A stretch of DNA of 64,000 nt from Bacteroidales bacterium. Its GTDB lineage: Bacteria; Bacteroidota; Bacteroidia; Bacteroidales; UBA932. The notes under the pieces are model-generated. The model did not search any database, was not told the origin of the DNA, and saw only the letters and a program-made list of their open reading frames with translations. Positions 33,842 through 43,045 of this stretch are shown here, one piece after another. Location: positions 89,323-153,322 of the forward strand of contig JAFZIN010000028.1 of the NCBI GenBank assembly GCA_017554305.1, read 5' to 3'. The stretch's first letter is position 1, and each line of letters starts with the position of its first letter. A program made the translations under genes and the position numbers.

Positions 33842-36781
33842 ATGTTAAAGAAAATTTCCTTGGTAATTGCCATCCTCTTTACTGCCCTAAGCCTTCAGGC
33901 TCAGAGTAATACGGGTGGCGTAAAGGGAACGGTAATCAACCGTGCGGACCGTACTCCGGTCTACAACGTCTCACTTACTCTTACAAAGAGCGGTGAGGTT
34001 GTTGCAAAGGGCACCACTGATTCCGACGGTAATTTCTTGATTTCCAACATTGCGGATGGAGTTTACTCCCTTGTCTTTGCTGCTGAGAATTACGTGCAGA
34101 CAAGGGTGGGCGTTACCATTGCAGAGGGAAAGATTAAAGATCTCTTTACCGTTTCCCTATCTCCTGTAGTTACAATTTCAGACACAGGATCTGAGGAGGA
34201 TCAGGCGGAGTTTGAGTTGGACGATGACGGTTATTCAGATAACCCTACCGTTCTCTACGGACAGAATGACGTCTTCAACAACCTCTCTTACAACTTCTCC
34301 TCCATCAGATTTAAGGCTCGTGGTTATACCAGTGAGTCTCAGGAAGTTGAACTTGCCGGCATCAAACTCAACGATGCAACTACCGGCAGTTCTCCGTTCT
34401 CTCTGTGGAGCGGTCTTAACGAGGCAACCAGAACCAAGTTCACCGTTAACGGCTCTGAAATTTCAAGCTACGGCTTTGGCGGTTACAACGGTCTTACCAA
34501 CATCCCCGTTAATGCTTCCAACGTCCGTAAAGGCTGGAGAGCCAGCGTAATGACAAACAGCTCATTATACAGGCTCCGTCTTATGCTCACCTACGCTTCC
34601 GGCGTTCTGGACAACGGCTGGTCTTATGCATTCAGCGTATCTGCCCGTTTAGGCGGAAACGACTGGATTCAGGGCGTTTACTACAAGTCTTTCGGTTACT
34701 ACTTTGGTATTGAGAAGAAGTTTGGTAAGGGAAGCAAGATTGGCGCTACGGTACTCGGAACTCCGGGCCAGAGGGGCGTGCAGATGGCTGCCACACAAGA
34801 GGTTTATGACCTTATGGGAGACAATATGTACAACCCTAACTGGGGATATCAGAACGGCAAAATGAGAAACGCCAGAGTGAGAAGGACTCACGAGCCTATC
34901 ACAATCCTCAAGTATGACTATGAGCCTTCAGACAAATTCAGAGGAACCCTCACCGCTCTCTACAGATTCGGTATGAACGGTTACTCCGCTTTGGACTGGT
35001 ATGACGCATACGACGCTAAACCGGATTATTACAGAAATCTTCCTAGTTACTTCTGGAATGAAAATCCTGATTATAACCGCAATAACATGCAGAAATACCT
35101 CTGGACCAAAGATGCCTGGATGGCTGATCTGGATAACATTGCGCACGTAAATTGGGACCGTTTCTACAACGTTAACAAAAACAACAGAACCACTCACGGA
35201 CTCCGTTCAAAGTATATTATTGAGGAGAGAAGAGTAGACCAGAAAGATTTCAACTTTGGAGGCAACCTCAAGTGGAAGATTAAAGACTGGTTGACTCTCA
35301 CCGGCGGATTTACCTACAAGTGGAACAGAAGTGACAACTACAAGAAGATAAAGGATCTTCTGGGCGGTGATTATTACGTTAATATTGACCAGTTTGCAGA
35401 GAGAGACTACGCTTCCAACGAGGCACTCATTCAGAATGACCTCAACTACTTCTTTAAGAACGGCAACGCAGAAATCCTCTATAAGGGAGACAGATACGGA
35501 TACAGCTATATTGCAAATATCCGTAACCTCACCGGATGGATGAACTGGACTTTCAAATTCGGAGGCTTCCAGGCAGACTTGGCCGGCAAAGTTGAAAGAA
35601 CAAAATTCTGGAGAGACGGTAAGTACCGTAAAGGCCTCTTTGCAGGTCTGAATGAAGACGGCAGTGAGATTTTCTACAAGGGAGAACTCATTACCAAATA
35701 TGACGTAAACGGCAAGCCTATAACCTCTTACGGCTCCAGTGAAAAACCTGAGTTTACAACCTGGAGTGCAAAGGGTATGTTAAGTTACACATTCGGAGGC
35801 AGCCATCGCCTGAGCGTAAGCGGCGGTATCTTTACAGAACCTCCTAAGTTTAACAAGGCATTTGTCTCTCCAAGAACCAGAAACACTCTTATTCCTAACC
35901 TGGACAAGACTAAGATTGTATCTGCAGATGCAACCTACTCTTTCAATACCAACAGTGTAAACTTCAGACTCACAGGATTCTTCACAACCATAAAGGATCA
36001 GACGGACCTTATGAGTATGTATGATGACGTTCAGAACTCCATGACCAACTTTGCTCTCAGAGGAATGGACGAGCGCCACATGGGTATTGAGATGGGATTC
36101 AAGGTTCCTACCTTTATTACGGATCTCTCTCTTGTTGGAGCACTCAGTTACGGAGAGTACGTTTACACATCCAACCCAAGAATGACTCAGACCTTTGATA
36201 ACACAACCGAATACATTGTAAATGATGAGGTTGTACCTTACTGGAAGAGTCATCCGGTATTCCTCAAAGACGGAAACGGCAACTATGTTAAGGATGAGAA
36301 GGGCAGATACGTTGTTGAGAAGTTCCAGAAGCACTATGTTCCGGGAACTCCGCAAATTGCTGCCTCTATGGGACTTTCATACAACTTCAACTATTGGTTC
36401 ATAGATGCTAACGTCAACTACTTTGACCGCTCTTACCTGAGCATGAACCCGTTCCTGAGAACAGACCTTCCAACCGCAGGACCTGATAAGATTATCACCC
36501 CTGCAGAGGTTGAGTATATGGCCGCTCAGGAGAAGTTCAAGAAGGCTTGGATAGTAAACCTCAGCATTGGTAAATCCTTCTACATCAAGCGCAAATATCA
36601 GTTGGGCTTCAATGTTAACGTCAACAACCTTCTCAACAACAAGGGTGTAAAGACGGGAGGATTTGAGCAGAGCCGCCTTGTGGAGAACACCGTAAGCAAG
36701 GAGCGCTACTACAAGTTTGACAACAAGTATTTCTATATGCCTGGACTCAACTATATGGTTAATCTCTATTTCAGATTCTAA
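33842..36781 (+). CDS. TonB-dependent receptor of the nuclease locus
   Basis: 979 aa. Signal peptide (1-20, ending LSLQAQ), carboxypeptidase-regulatory-like domain (about 25-105; GVKGTVINRADRTPVYNVSLTL), plug domain with an acidic linker (EEDQAEFELDDDGYSD, about 118-133), and a large beta-barrel ending in aromatic residues (NYMVNLYFRF). It is longer than classical siderophore receptors and similar in build to SusC-like receptors, but no SusD partner lies nearby. Placed 11 bp after the EEP gene and 12 bp before the DUF5689-like lipoprotein, it is likely the import channel of this operon, energised by TonB. Confidence 0.88.
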   Translation: MLKKISLVIAILFTALSLQAQSNTGGVKGTVINRADRTPVYNVSLTLTKSGEVVAKGTTDSDGNFLISNIADGVYSLVFAAENYVQTRVGVTIAEGKIKDLFTVSLSPVVTISDTGSEEDQAEFELDDDGYSDNPTVLYGQNDVFNNLSYNFSSIRFKARGYTSESQEVELAGIKLNDATTGSSPFSLWSGLNEATRTKFTVNGSEISSYGFGGYNGLTNIPVNASNVRKGWRASVMTNSSLYRLRLMLTYASGVLDNGWSYAFSVSARLGGNDWIQGVYYKSFGYYFGIEKKFGKGSKIGATVLGTPGQRGVQMAATQEVYDLMGDNMYNPNWGYQNGKMRNARVRRTHEPITILKYDYEPSDKFRGTLTALYRFGMNGYSALDWYDAYDAKPDYYRNLPSYFWNENPDYNRNNMQKYLWTKDAWMADLDNIAHVNWDRFYNVNKNNRTTHGLRSKYIIEERRVDQKDFNFGGNLKWKIKDWLTLTGGFTYKWNRSDNYKKIKDLLGGDYYVNIDQFAERDYASNEALIQNDLNYFFKNGNAEILYKGDRYGYSYIANIRNLTGWMNWTFKFGGFQADLAGKVERTKFWRDGKYRKGLFAGLNEDGSEIFYKGELITKYDVNGKPITSYGSSEKPEFTTWSAKGMLSYTFGGSHRLSVSGGIFTEPPKFNKAFVSPRTRNTLIPNLDKTKIVSADATYSFNTNSVNFRLTGFFTTIKDQTDLMSMYDDVQNSMTNFALRGMDERHMGIEMGFKVPTFITDLSLVGALSYGEYVYTSNPRMTQTFDNTTEYIVNDEVVPYWKSHPVFLKDGNGNYVKDEKGRYVVEKFQKHYVPGTPQIAASMGLSYNFNYWFIDANVNYFDRSYLSMNPFLRTDLPTAGPDKIITPAEVEYMAAQEKFKKAWIVNLSIGKSFYIKRKYQLGFNVNVNNLLNNKGVKTGGFEQSRLVENTVSKERYYKFDNKYFYMPGLNYMVNLYFRF

Positions 36782-36793
36782 AACGCAAAGACT

Positions 36794-37801
36794 ATGAAAA
36801 AGTTATACACTATTATATTCATTTTTGCTGTTGCACTCTTCCTCGCATCTTCATGCCACGAGTGGGATCCGGTTCTGAAAAAGTATGATGAACCACAGAG
36901 TGACGAGGTAGTTGATATTAAGGCAAACACCACAATAGCAGCCATTAAGGCTCTCTATGTAGACAAACCGGTTCACATTGAGAAGGACCTTATCATTGGC
37001 GGTCAGGTGATTTCTTCAGACCAGGGAGGTAACGTTTACCGTTCATTGTATATTCAGGATGCTACGGGCGCCATCGAGATAAAGATGGGTAAGACAAGTC
37101 TTTACAATGACTACCAGCCGGGCAGATGGGTATATGTTAAGTTGGACGGCCTTACGCTGGGTGCATACGAAGGCATGCTTCAGATTGGTCTTGAGGATCC
37201 TACAGGTGAATACGAGACCACCTATCTGGACGCTCAGAGAATCATAGAACTTCACGTATTCAAGGGCAAAATTGCAGACCCTGTTACTCCGGAGGTAATT
37301 GCTCCTGCAGATCTTACAAAGAAGGAGAAATTCCAGACTCTTGTAACGCTCAAGGGGCTCACATACGCCAACGAGGTCTTTGCAATCCTCTATCCTGCAG
37401 ATGAAAACGCAGGTAACGGAAAGAGAGTTTACCTCTCAGACAAGACCTGGGGCATCAACACCTGGGCAATGAGCGCCAACCAGATGCAGAAGTATTTGGA
37501 TTCCGGAATTTGGGACGCCGCAGTTACATCTGACAAAACTATGACCGTTGCAGAAATGAGAGAGCAGAACGCCCTTTCCATCTCTGCCAACTATGTATCC
37601 CATTATTTCACCATGGGTGGCGTACAGGTTCAGGTACGTACCAGCGGATACTCCAAATTTGCAGATTATAAGTTGGATGAGGATGTGCTGGCTAAGAAGG
37701 CTACTTACAGTCTTACCGGTATTCTCACCAACTACAGAGGAACTCCTCAGTTTGTCATTCTGGATGACTCCTGCATTAAAGTAGAAGCTCCGGTAGACTA
37801 A
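36794..37801 (+). CDS. DUF5689-like lipoprotein of the nuclease locus
   Basis: 335 aa. Lipobox ASSC with Cys at residue 21 (FLASSCHEWDP). The body has an OB-fold-like pattern: IEKDLIIGGQVISSDQGGNVYRSLYIQDATGAIEIKMG (about 62-99), then VYVKLDGLTLGAYEGMLQIG, repeated in weaker form near the C-terminus (YSLTGILTNYRGTPQFVILDD). This matches the DUF5689 pattern, a nucleic-acid-binding-like OB domain seen beside TonB receptors and extracellular nucleases in Bacteroidota. It could hold the ligand at the receptor in the place that SusD takes in glycan loci. Confidence 0.75.
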   Translation: MKKLYTIIFIFAVALFLASSCHEWDPVLKKYDEPQSDEVVDIKANTTIAAIKALYVDKPVHIEKDLIIGGQVISSDQGGNVYRSLYIQDATGAIEIKMGKTSLYNDYQPGRWVYVKLDGLTLGAYEGMLQIGLEDPTGEYETTYLDAQRIIELHVFKGKIADPVTPEVIAPADLTKKEKFQTLVTLKGLTYANEVFAILYPADENAGNGKRVYLSDKTWGINTWAMSANQMQKYLDSGIWDAAVTSDKTMTVAEMREQNALSISANYVSHYFTMGGVQVQVRTSGYSKFADYKLDEDVLAKKATYSLTGILTNYRGTPQFVILDDSCIKVEAPVD

Positions 37802-37815
37802 TAAACTAAATGATA

Positions 37816-39834
37816 ATGAGAAAATTATTTATCACAGTTATTGCTGCTATGGCCGTAATCTCTTGTACTTCAAAGAATCCCCTGCTCACCGAGTGGGATA
37901 CTCCTTACGGTATTCCTCCCTTTGAGCAGATAAAACCATCTGATTACATCCCTGCCGTTAAGGAGGGAATCAAGCAGCATAAAGCTGAACTTGAGGCCAT
38001 TATCAACAACCCAGAGGCTCCAAATTTTAAGAACACTATAGAGGCTGCAGCTCTCTCCGGACAACTTCTGGAGAGAGTTACCGCCGTTCTTTTCAACCTT
38101 GCCGAGACTGAGGGTGACAGCACCTTCAACGCCATTAGAGAAGAGGCTGCAAAGCTTGTAACCGCCTTCTCTGATGAGGTTTATATGGACAAGAAGTTCT
38201 TTGAAAGAATTAAGGCCGTTTATGACGCTCCTCAGATTCATCTCAACAGAGAGCAGCAGATGGTTCTTAAAAAATACTATGAGAACTTTACCCGTAACGG
38301 TGTCAACCTTACTGAGGATGCTCAGGCAAAACTCAAGGATATCAACCTCCAACTTACTGAGGCTCAGCAGAAATTTGGAAACAACCTATTAGCCGAGAAC
38401 AACCGCTTTAAGGAGAAGTTCGGCATTCCGGTTTCATCTTATGAAGATGAGATGACCAATTGCAGTGACCGTGAGAGAAGAAAGGAGATGTTCCTTGCCT
38501 ACTCAAACCGCGCCAACAACAATGACGAGTTTGACAACAAGGCTCTTTGTCTTAACATCCTCAAACTCAAAGCAAAGAAAGCAAAACTTCTGGGCTTTGA
38601 GAACTATGCCGCATACCAGTTGGACAACAAGATGGCTAAGGATCCTAAGACCGTAGATGAGTTCCTGGATAAGGTGATTGCTCCTGCAGTCTCCAAAGCC
38701 AAGGAGGAAGTCTATGATATGCAGCAGGTTATGAACCAGGATATTAAGGAGGGCAAACTTCCTAAGGGAAGCAAGATTGAGCCTTGGGACTGGTTCTACT
38801 ATGCAGAGAAGGTAAGAAAGCAGAAGTATGATTTGGATGAGTCTCTCACCCGCCCATACTTTAAGATGGAGAACGTCAGAGACGGTATCTTTAAGACTGC
38901 CAACAAGATATACGGCATCTTAATTGAACCTGTCAGCAACGTTCCTCTCTACAACCCTGAGGTTGAGGTCTTTAAGGTAATGGATGCAGACTCCTCTCTG
39001 CTGGGTATCTTTATGACGGACTACTTCCCGAGAAGTACCAAGAGAGGCGGTGCCTGGATGACCAACTTCAGAGAGCAGTATGTAGACAAGGATGGCAATG
39101 ACATTAGACCTATCATCATAAACGTAGGCAACATGACTCCTGCAACAGACTCTCTCCCTGCACTTTTCACCATAGACCAGGTTGAGACCGTATTCCACGA
39201 GTTCGGTCACGCACTCCACGGACTTCTTACCAAGTGCCACTACCCTACCGTCAGCGGAACCAACGTTACAAGAGACTTTGTTGAGACCTTCTCACAGTTC
39301 AATGAGAACTGGGCATTCCAGCCGGAGATTCTGGCTCTCTATGCAAAGCACTACAAGACTGGTGAGGTTATTCCGGATTCTCTAGTTGCCAAGATCAACA
39401 ACTCATCCAAGTTCAACCAGGGTTTTGCAACCACAGAACTTGCAGCCGCCTCCATACTTGATATGAAGTGGCATGAACTTGATGAGGACCAGTTGGACGG
39501 CATTGATATTAAGGCATTTGAAGATAAGGTTTGCAAGGATATGGGACTCATAGACGAGATAATTCCAAGATACCGCACAACCTACTTCAACCACATTTTC
39601 AACTCCGGTTACAGTGCAGGTTACTACAGTTATCTCTGGAGTGAGGTGTTGGAAAAAGACGCTTTTGATTACTTCAAAAAGCACGGCATCTACAACAGAG
39701 AGGTTGCAGACAAATTCCGCAAGACCCTCCTGGAAAAGGGTGGCAGTGAGGAACCTATGGTACTCTTTGAGATGTTTACCGGCGCCCAGCCAAACCCGGA
39801 CGCCATGCTAAAAGCACGTGGCCTTATCAAATAG
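37816..39834 (+). CDS. dcp: M3-family peptidyl-dipeptidase, lipoprotein form
   Basis: 672 aa from the ATG at 37816 (an ATG two codons earlier is also possible). A lipoprotein signal (AVISC) leads in. The zinc-binding motif HEFGHALHG lies near residue 461, with the third ligand Glu about 25-30 residues later (DFVETFSQFNENW). The long N-terminal helical region and the C-terminal YSYLWSEVLEKDAF..TLLEKGGS are standard for Dcp/oligopeptidase A. Such enzymes release dipeptides from the C-terminus of oligopeptides. It is 14 bp after the nuclease-locus lipoprotein gene and is followed by a strong terminator, so it may be the last gene of that operon. Confidence 0.9.
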   Translation: MRKLFITVIAAMAVISCTSKNPLLTEWDTPYGIPPFEQIKPSDYIPAVKEGIKQHKAELEAIINNPEAPNFKNTIEAAALSGQLLERVTAVLFNLAETEGDSTFNAIREEAAKLVTAFSDEVYMDKKFFERIKAVYDAPQIHLNREQQMVLKKYYENFTRNGVNLTEDAQAKLKDINLQLTEAQQKFGNNLLAENNRFKEKFGIPVSSYEDEMTNCSDRERRKEMFLAYSNRANNNDEFDNKALCLNILKLKAKKAKLLGFENYAAYQLDNKMAKDPKTVDEFLDKVIAPAVSKAKEEVYDMQQVMNQDIKEGKLPKGSKIEPWDWFYYAEKVRKQKYDLDESLTRPYFKMENVRDGIFKTANKIYGILIEPVSNVPLYNPEVEVFKVMDADSSLLGIFMTDYFPRSTKRGGAWMTNFREQYVDKDGNDIRPIIINVGNMTPATDSLPALFTIDQVETVFHEFGHALHGLLTKCHYPTVSGTNVTRDFVETFSQFNENWAFQPEILALYAKHYKTGEVIPDSLVAKINNSSKFNQGFATTELAAASILDMKWHELDEDQLDGIDIKAFEDKVCKDMGLIDEIIPRYRTTYFNHIFNSGYSAGYYSYLWSEVLEKDAFDYFKKHGIYNREVADKFRKTLLEKGGSEEPMVLFEMFTGAQPNPDAMLKARGLIK

Positions 39835-39867
39835 CCCGACACTCACAACAACTCAAGCAGAACAACT

Positions 39868-39896
39868 CCCGAAAGCCCAAAACTTTCGGGTTTTTT
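39868..39896 (+). terminator. Rho-independent terminator after the M3 peptidase gene
   Basis: CCCGAAAG and CTTTCGGG form a perfect 8-bp stem around a 7-nt loop, followed by six T. It lies 33 bp after the stop and closes the 29036-39834 run. Confidence 0.9.
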
Positions 39897-39950
39897 CTTT
39901 CATTATCCCCGCCATTTCACTATCTTGTGTCAAATTCAAAATGTCACAAG

Positions 39951-42900
39951 ATGGACTCCTTTCTCAAATCCTCACGCATTACAAAATCAGTTTATCTGTT
40001 TCTGCTATTTTTCAGCACATTAACTCTTTCTGCACAATCCTCATTCAAATTCTACGATGAGATATCTCTTCCGCAGACAGATGCTTGGAACTTCATAAGG
40101 CAGGGAGACGTATCTCCATCTCTCTATACAGGTACCATAAACCTCTCAATTCCAATATATAACTTTAAGGACAAAGACTTTAACTTCCCCTTAGTTGCAA
40201 CATATTCTTCAAACGGCAACACCCCAAATCAACTTCCGGGTATCCTTGGTCCCGGATGGAATCTACAGCTGGGCGGATGTATAACTCTTGAAACCAATGG
40301 CATACCGGACTATGGAGAGAATGTTAAACATGTACCCGGCTTCTATTCAATGCATACAGACTTCTATCACAACGGATTTGAACCCGCCAAGTGGTGGAGG
40401 TTTATGTATTCTCTGCTTCAAAACGGCTCAGGGACAGGTGCGCCGGAGATTCTCTGGTGCCCCGGAACCAAGCCAACCAATAACCACCAGGGAGAGTTGG
40501 ATACACAGCCGGATATCTTTCACTTCACCATTCCTGGGCACAGCGGAAGCTTTCACTTGGGGTTCAGAGGTAATGTGGTGTTCTACAACACTACCGCTGA
40601 CCCGGAAGGATATAAACTGGATATTGAGACAAGAGAGCTCTCTTCTGGCACTTATGGATTCACCCGTTTTAACAAACTGACAATCACCACTCCAGACGGA
40701 TATAAATATATCTTTTTCGGATACCCGGAATATGACAGCGTGGACCTTGCAAAGAGCGGGGAAAGGATTGGATATGACATGATTACAGCGTGGCATCTGA
40801 ATAGGATTGAGTCACCTAATGGAAGGTGGGCGGCATTCTCTTATAACTCTTATGAACACACAACTTACACCCCGGGAAATATAAGAACTTCAGGAGGAGT
40901 GGAGGATACTCAATACTATTTTGAAGATCCCATTATCCCTTACTACAATGCAAGTGGAAAGACAGATGATAACAGAAGCCAGGAGAGAGAAACCAGAAAC
41001 GCTGTCCTTACAAACATAACTCTCAGCGATGGTTCATATATTTCTCTCACTTATAATGTTCTAAACTCCTCTTCCGGAGATGAGTACCGCCAAGACCCGG
41101 CCTCATCAATCTCCACCTATTCCAATACAATAAGACTCAACACAATAAGTGTGGTAAAGGCGGGAAGTAATTCTCAAGTTGCCAACGCCTCTTTTACATA
41201 TGCAAGGAATACCAACGGAGCTAAAACCAACTACCTGCAATCAATTACTATCCAGGGAGAAGGAACATACTCGTTCCAATATGTTGGTTGGAATGACTCT
41301 TCAAAGCCTTATCCACATCACAACTGCTTCCAGGTTGACCATTGGGGATATTTCAATGGAAAAGAAGGACTTTATTATCCAACCTCACAGTTCAATGTAA
41401 ATACTCAGGATGAGGTAATTACGGGACAGTCAAGGGATGCCGATGCAAACTATGCCATCCGTGGAATGATTGAGAGAATCACCTACCCTACAGGAGGATA
41501 CAGCACCTTTGAGTATGAACCACATGATTATTCCGTGGCCGTAAGCAGAACTTATGACACGCTCTATACAAAGTGCTTCCAACCCAGGCTCATAGAGAAG
41601 ACAGGAACGGCAGGAGGATTGAGAATTAAAAAGATATCTTCCTACTTGAGTAACGGAACGCTCAATCTGGAAAAGAATTACACATATAAGGATGCTCTTG
41701 GAAAAAGTTCGGGAATACTGACATGGGTTCCAAGGTACAAAGTTCAATTCAGTTGTCAAGCTACAAACAACCTCAAAGAAAACTCATCATACTATTCTTC
41801 TTCTTTACAAGACTATGGCTTTGCTAATGTGGAGTATCATTATGCGACAGAACATCTTAAAGACAGCACAAGGACTCTTAACATATTCACTTCCAGTGCA
41901 GACGGGAAATGGTTCAAAGATGAGCTGAATGTAGCATGGGAAAGTTCGGAAAAAGAAAAGGCTCTGTTAGCAAACGGGCAAACAGCTGAGTGGAATATGT
42001 ATCCGTACTACGGACAACCACTGAAAAGTGTCCATTTCGCCGTAGCACCAGTCACTTCGTTCCAGTCTCAAAGAGGACAGTTAAGAGAGAGCAGAGTTTA
42101 TAAAAACGATACGACTTTGTCTGCTTCATGGATTCAAAAAACTGATTTCCTGATAGATTCACTCGCGTTCACACAGCTACCTTGTTATCTGGTAAGAAGA
42201 TTCGGAACATATCCTATCTTCACAGGAAAACATATGCCTAAAGAGAACGTTTCCATTTCCAGATCAGATGATATGAAGGATGAAAAGATTGTAAAGAGCC
42301 TTCTGAAATATAACAGGTTTAAAGAAGTTATCCAATCTACCCAGATAACACCGGAAGGAGATTCGGTATTTACTGAATACACGCATCTTAGAGATCTAAC
42401 AGATAGCGCAATACAAGCAAATACCGTTTTTGCCGCTATGAAGAGGAAAAACATCTTAAACCTGCCATTAGAAGTAAAGACATACAGAAAAGCAGTGGGC
42501 GGTAACAAAGAAATGATTTCAGGAACAAGATGCACCTACTCAATTATTCCGTTCACATCAGACACACTCATAAAGCCCACTCTTGTAGAAGTATATGATA
42601 CTGAAAGTCAGACGTGGAAGACAGAGGCAAAGCTGATATCTTATGATGCCTTTGGAAACATCACGCAGCTGGAGGACAACCTCGAGAACACGGTTTCTTA
42701 TCTCTGGAGCAGTGACGGACAATACCTGCTATTGCAGACAAAAGGGCTCACGCAGAGCCAATTGCTACAATACATATCCAATCCATCTTCCATAACTGCG
42801 GCAAACGGAATACCGGACAGCCAGGAGGCGCAACTGAGGAACGCGTTCCCCAACGCAGAGATAACAACAATAAAATATACCTGCGGATTTGGACCGCAGA

Positions 42901-43034
42901 GGATAAGGGACAATACGGGAATGACAACGGAATACACCTATACTCAATGGGGAAAACTAAAAGAGACAAAGCGCTACAAGACAGACCTTACTACCGTAAA
43001 GGCAGAGAAAAATACATATTCAAATGACAATTAA
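39951..43034 (+). CDS. Rhs-system N-terminal partner (SpvB/TcaC-like secreted protein)
   Basis: 1027 aa from the ATG at 39951 (MDSFLKSSRITK); a GTG eight codons upstream is in frame but less likely. A signal peptide ends at TLSAQSS. The N-terminal 250 residues resemble the cap part of Rhs/TcB proteins: YTGTINLSIPIYNFKDKDF, VATYSSNG, LGPGWNLQLGG and DGYKYIFFG. The middle has PTGGYSTFEYEP and GGLRIKKISSYLSNG, and the C-terminus has YD/Rhs-type repeats (YDAFGNITQLED, YTYTQWGKLKETKRY). It lacks the Rhs core and a tip, so it would form a shell together with the next protein, 11 bp downstream. Confidence 0.75.
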   Translation: MDSFLKSSRITKSVYLFLLFFSTLTLSAQSSFKFYDEISLPQTDAWNFIRQGDVSPSLYTGTINLSIPIYNFKDKDFNFPLVATYSSNGNTPNQLPGILGPGWNLQLGGCITLETNGIPDYGENVKHVPGFYSMHTDFYHNGFEPAKWWRFMYSLLQNGSGTGAPEILWCPGTKPTNNHQGELDTQPDIFHFTIPGHSGSFHLGFRGNVVFYNTTADPEGYKLDIETRELSSGTYGFTRFNKLTITTPDGYKYIFFGYPEYDSVDLAKSGERIGYDMITAWHLNRIESPNGRWAAFSYNSYEHTTYTPGNIRTSGGVEDTQYYFEDPIIPYYNASGKTDDNRSQERETRNAVLTNITLSDGSYISLTYNVLNSSSGDEYRQDPASSISTYSNTIRLNTISVVKAGSNSQVANASFTYARNTNGAKTNYLQSITIQGEGTYSFQYVGWNDSSKPYPHHNCFQVDHWGYFNGKEGLYYPTSQFNVNTQDEVITGQSRDADANYAIRGMIERITYPTGGYSTFEYEPHDYSVAVSRTYDTLYTKCFQPRLIEKTGTAGGLRIKKISSYLSNGTLNLEKNYTYKDALGKSSGILTWVPRYKVQFSCQATNNLKENSSYYSSSLQDYGFANVEYHYATEHLKDSTRTLNIFTSSADGKWFKDELNVAWESSEKEKALLANGQTAEWNMYPYYGQPLKSVHFAVAPVTSFQSQRGQLRESRVYKNDTTLSASWIQKTDFLIDSLAFTQLPCYLVRRFGTYPIFTGKHMPKENVSISRSDDMKDEKIVKSLLKYNRFKEVIQSTQITPEGDSVFTEYTHLRDLTDSAIQANTVFAAMKRKNILNLPLEVKTYRKAVGGNKEMISGTRCTYSIIPFTSDTLIKPTLVEVYDTESQTWKTEAKLISYDAFGNITQLEDNLENTVSYLWSSDGQYLLLQTKGLTQSQLLQYISNPSSITAANGIPDSQEAQLRNAFPNAEITTIKYTCGFGPQRIRDNTGMTTEYTYTQWGKLKETKRYKTDLTTVKAEKNTYSNDN

Positions 43035-43045
43035 TTGAATCGGCA

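Noticed and set aside
39921-39930. Promoter box before the first Rhs gene (TATCTTGTG)
   Set aside because: It matches TAnnTTTG only with a change in the TTTG part, and no -33 element was found; not listed as a feature.
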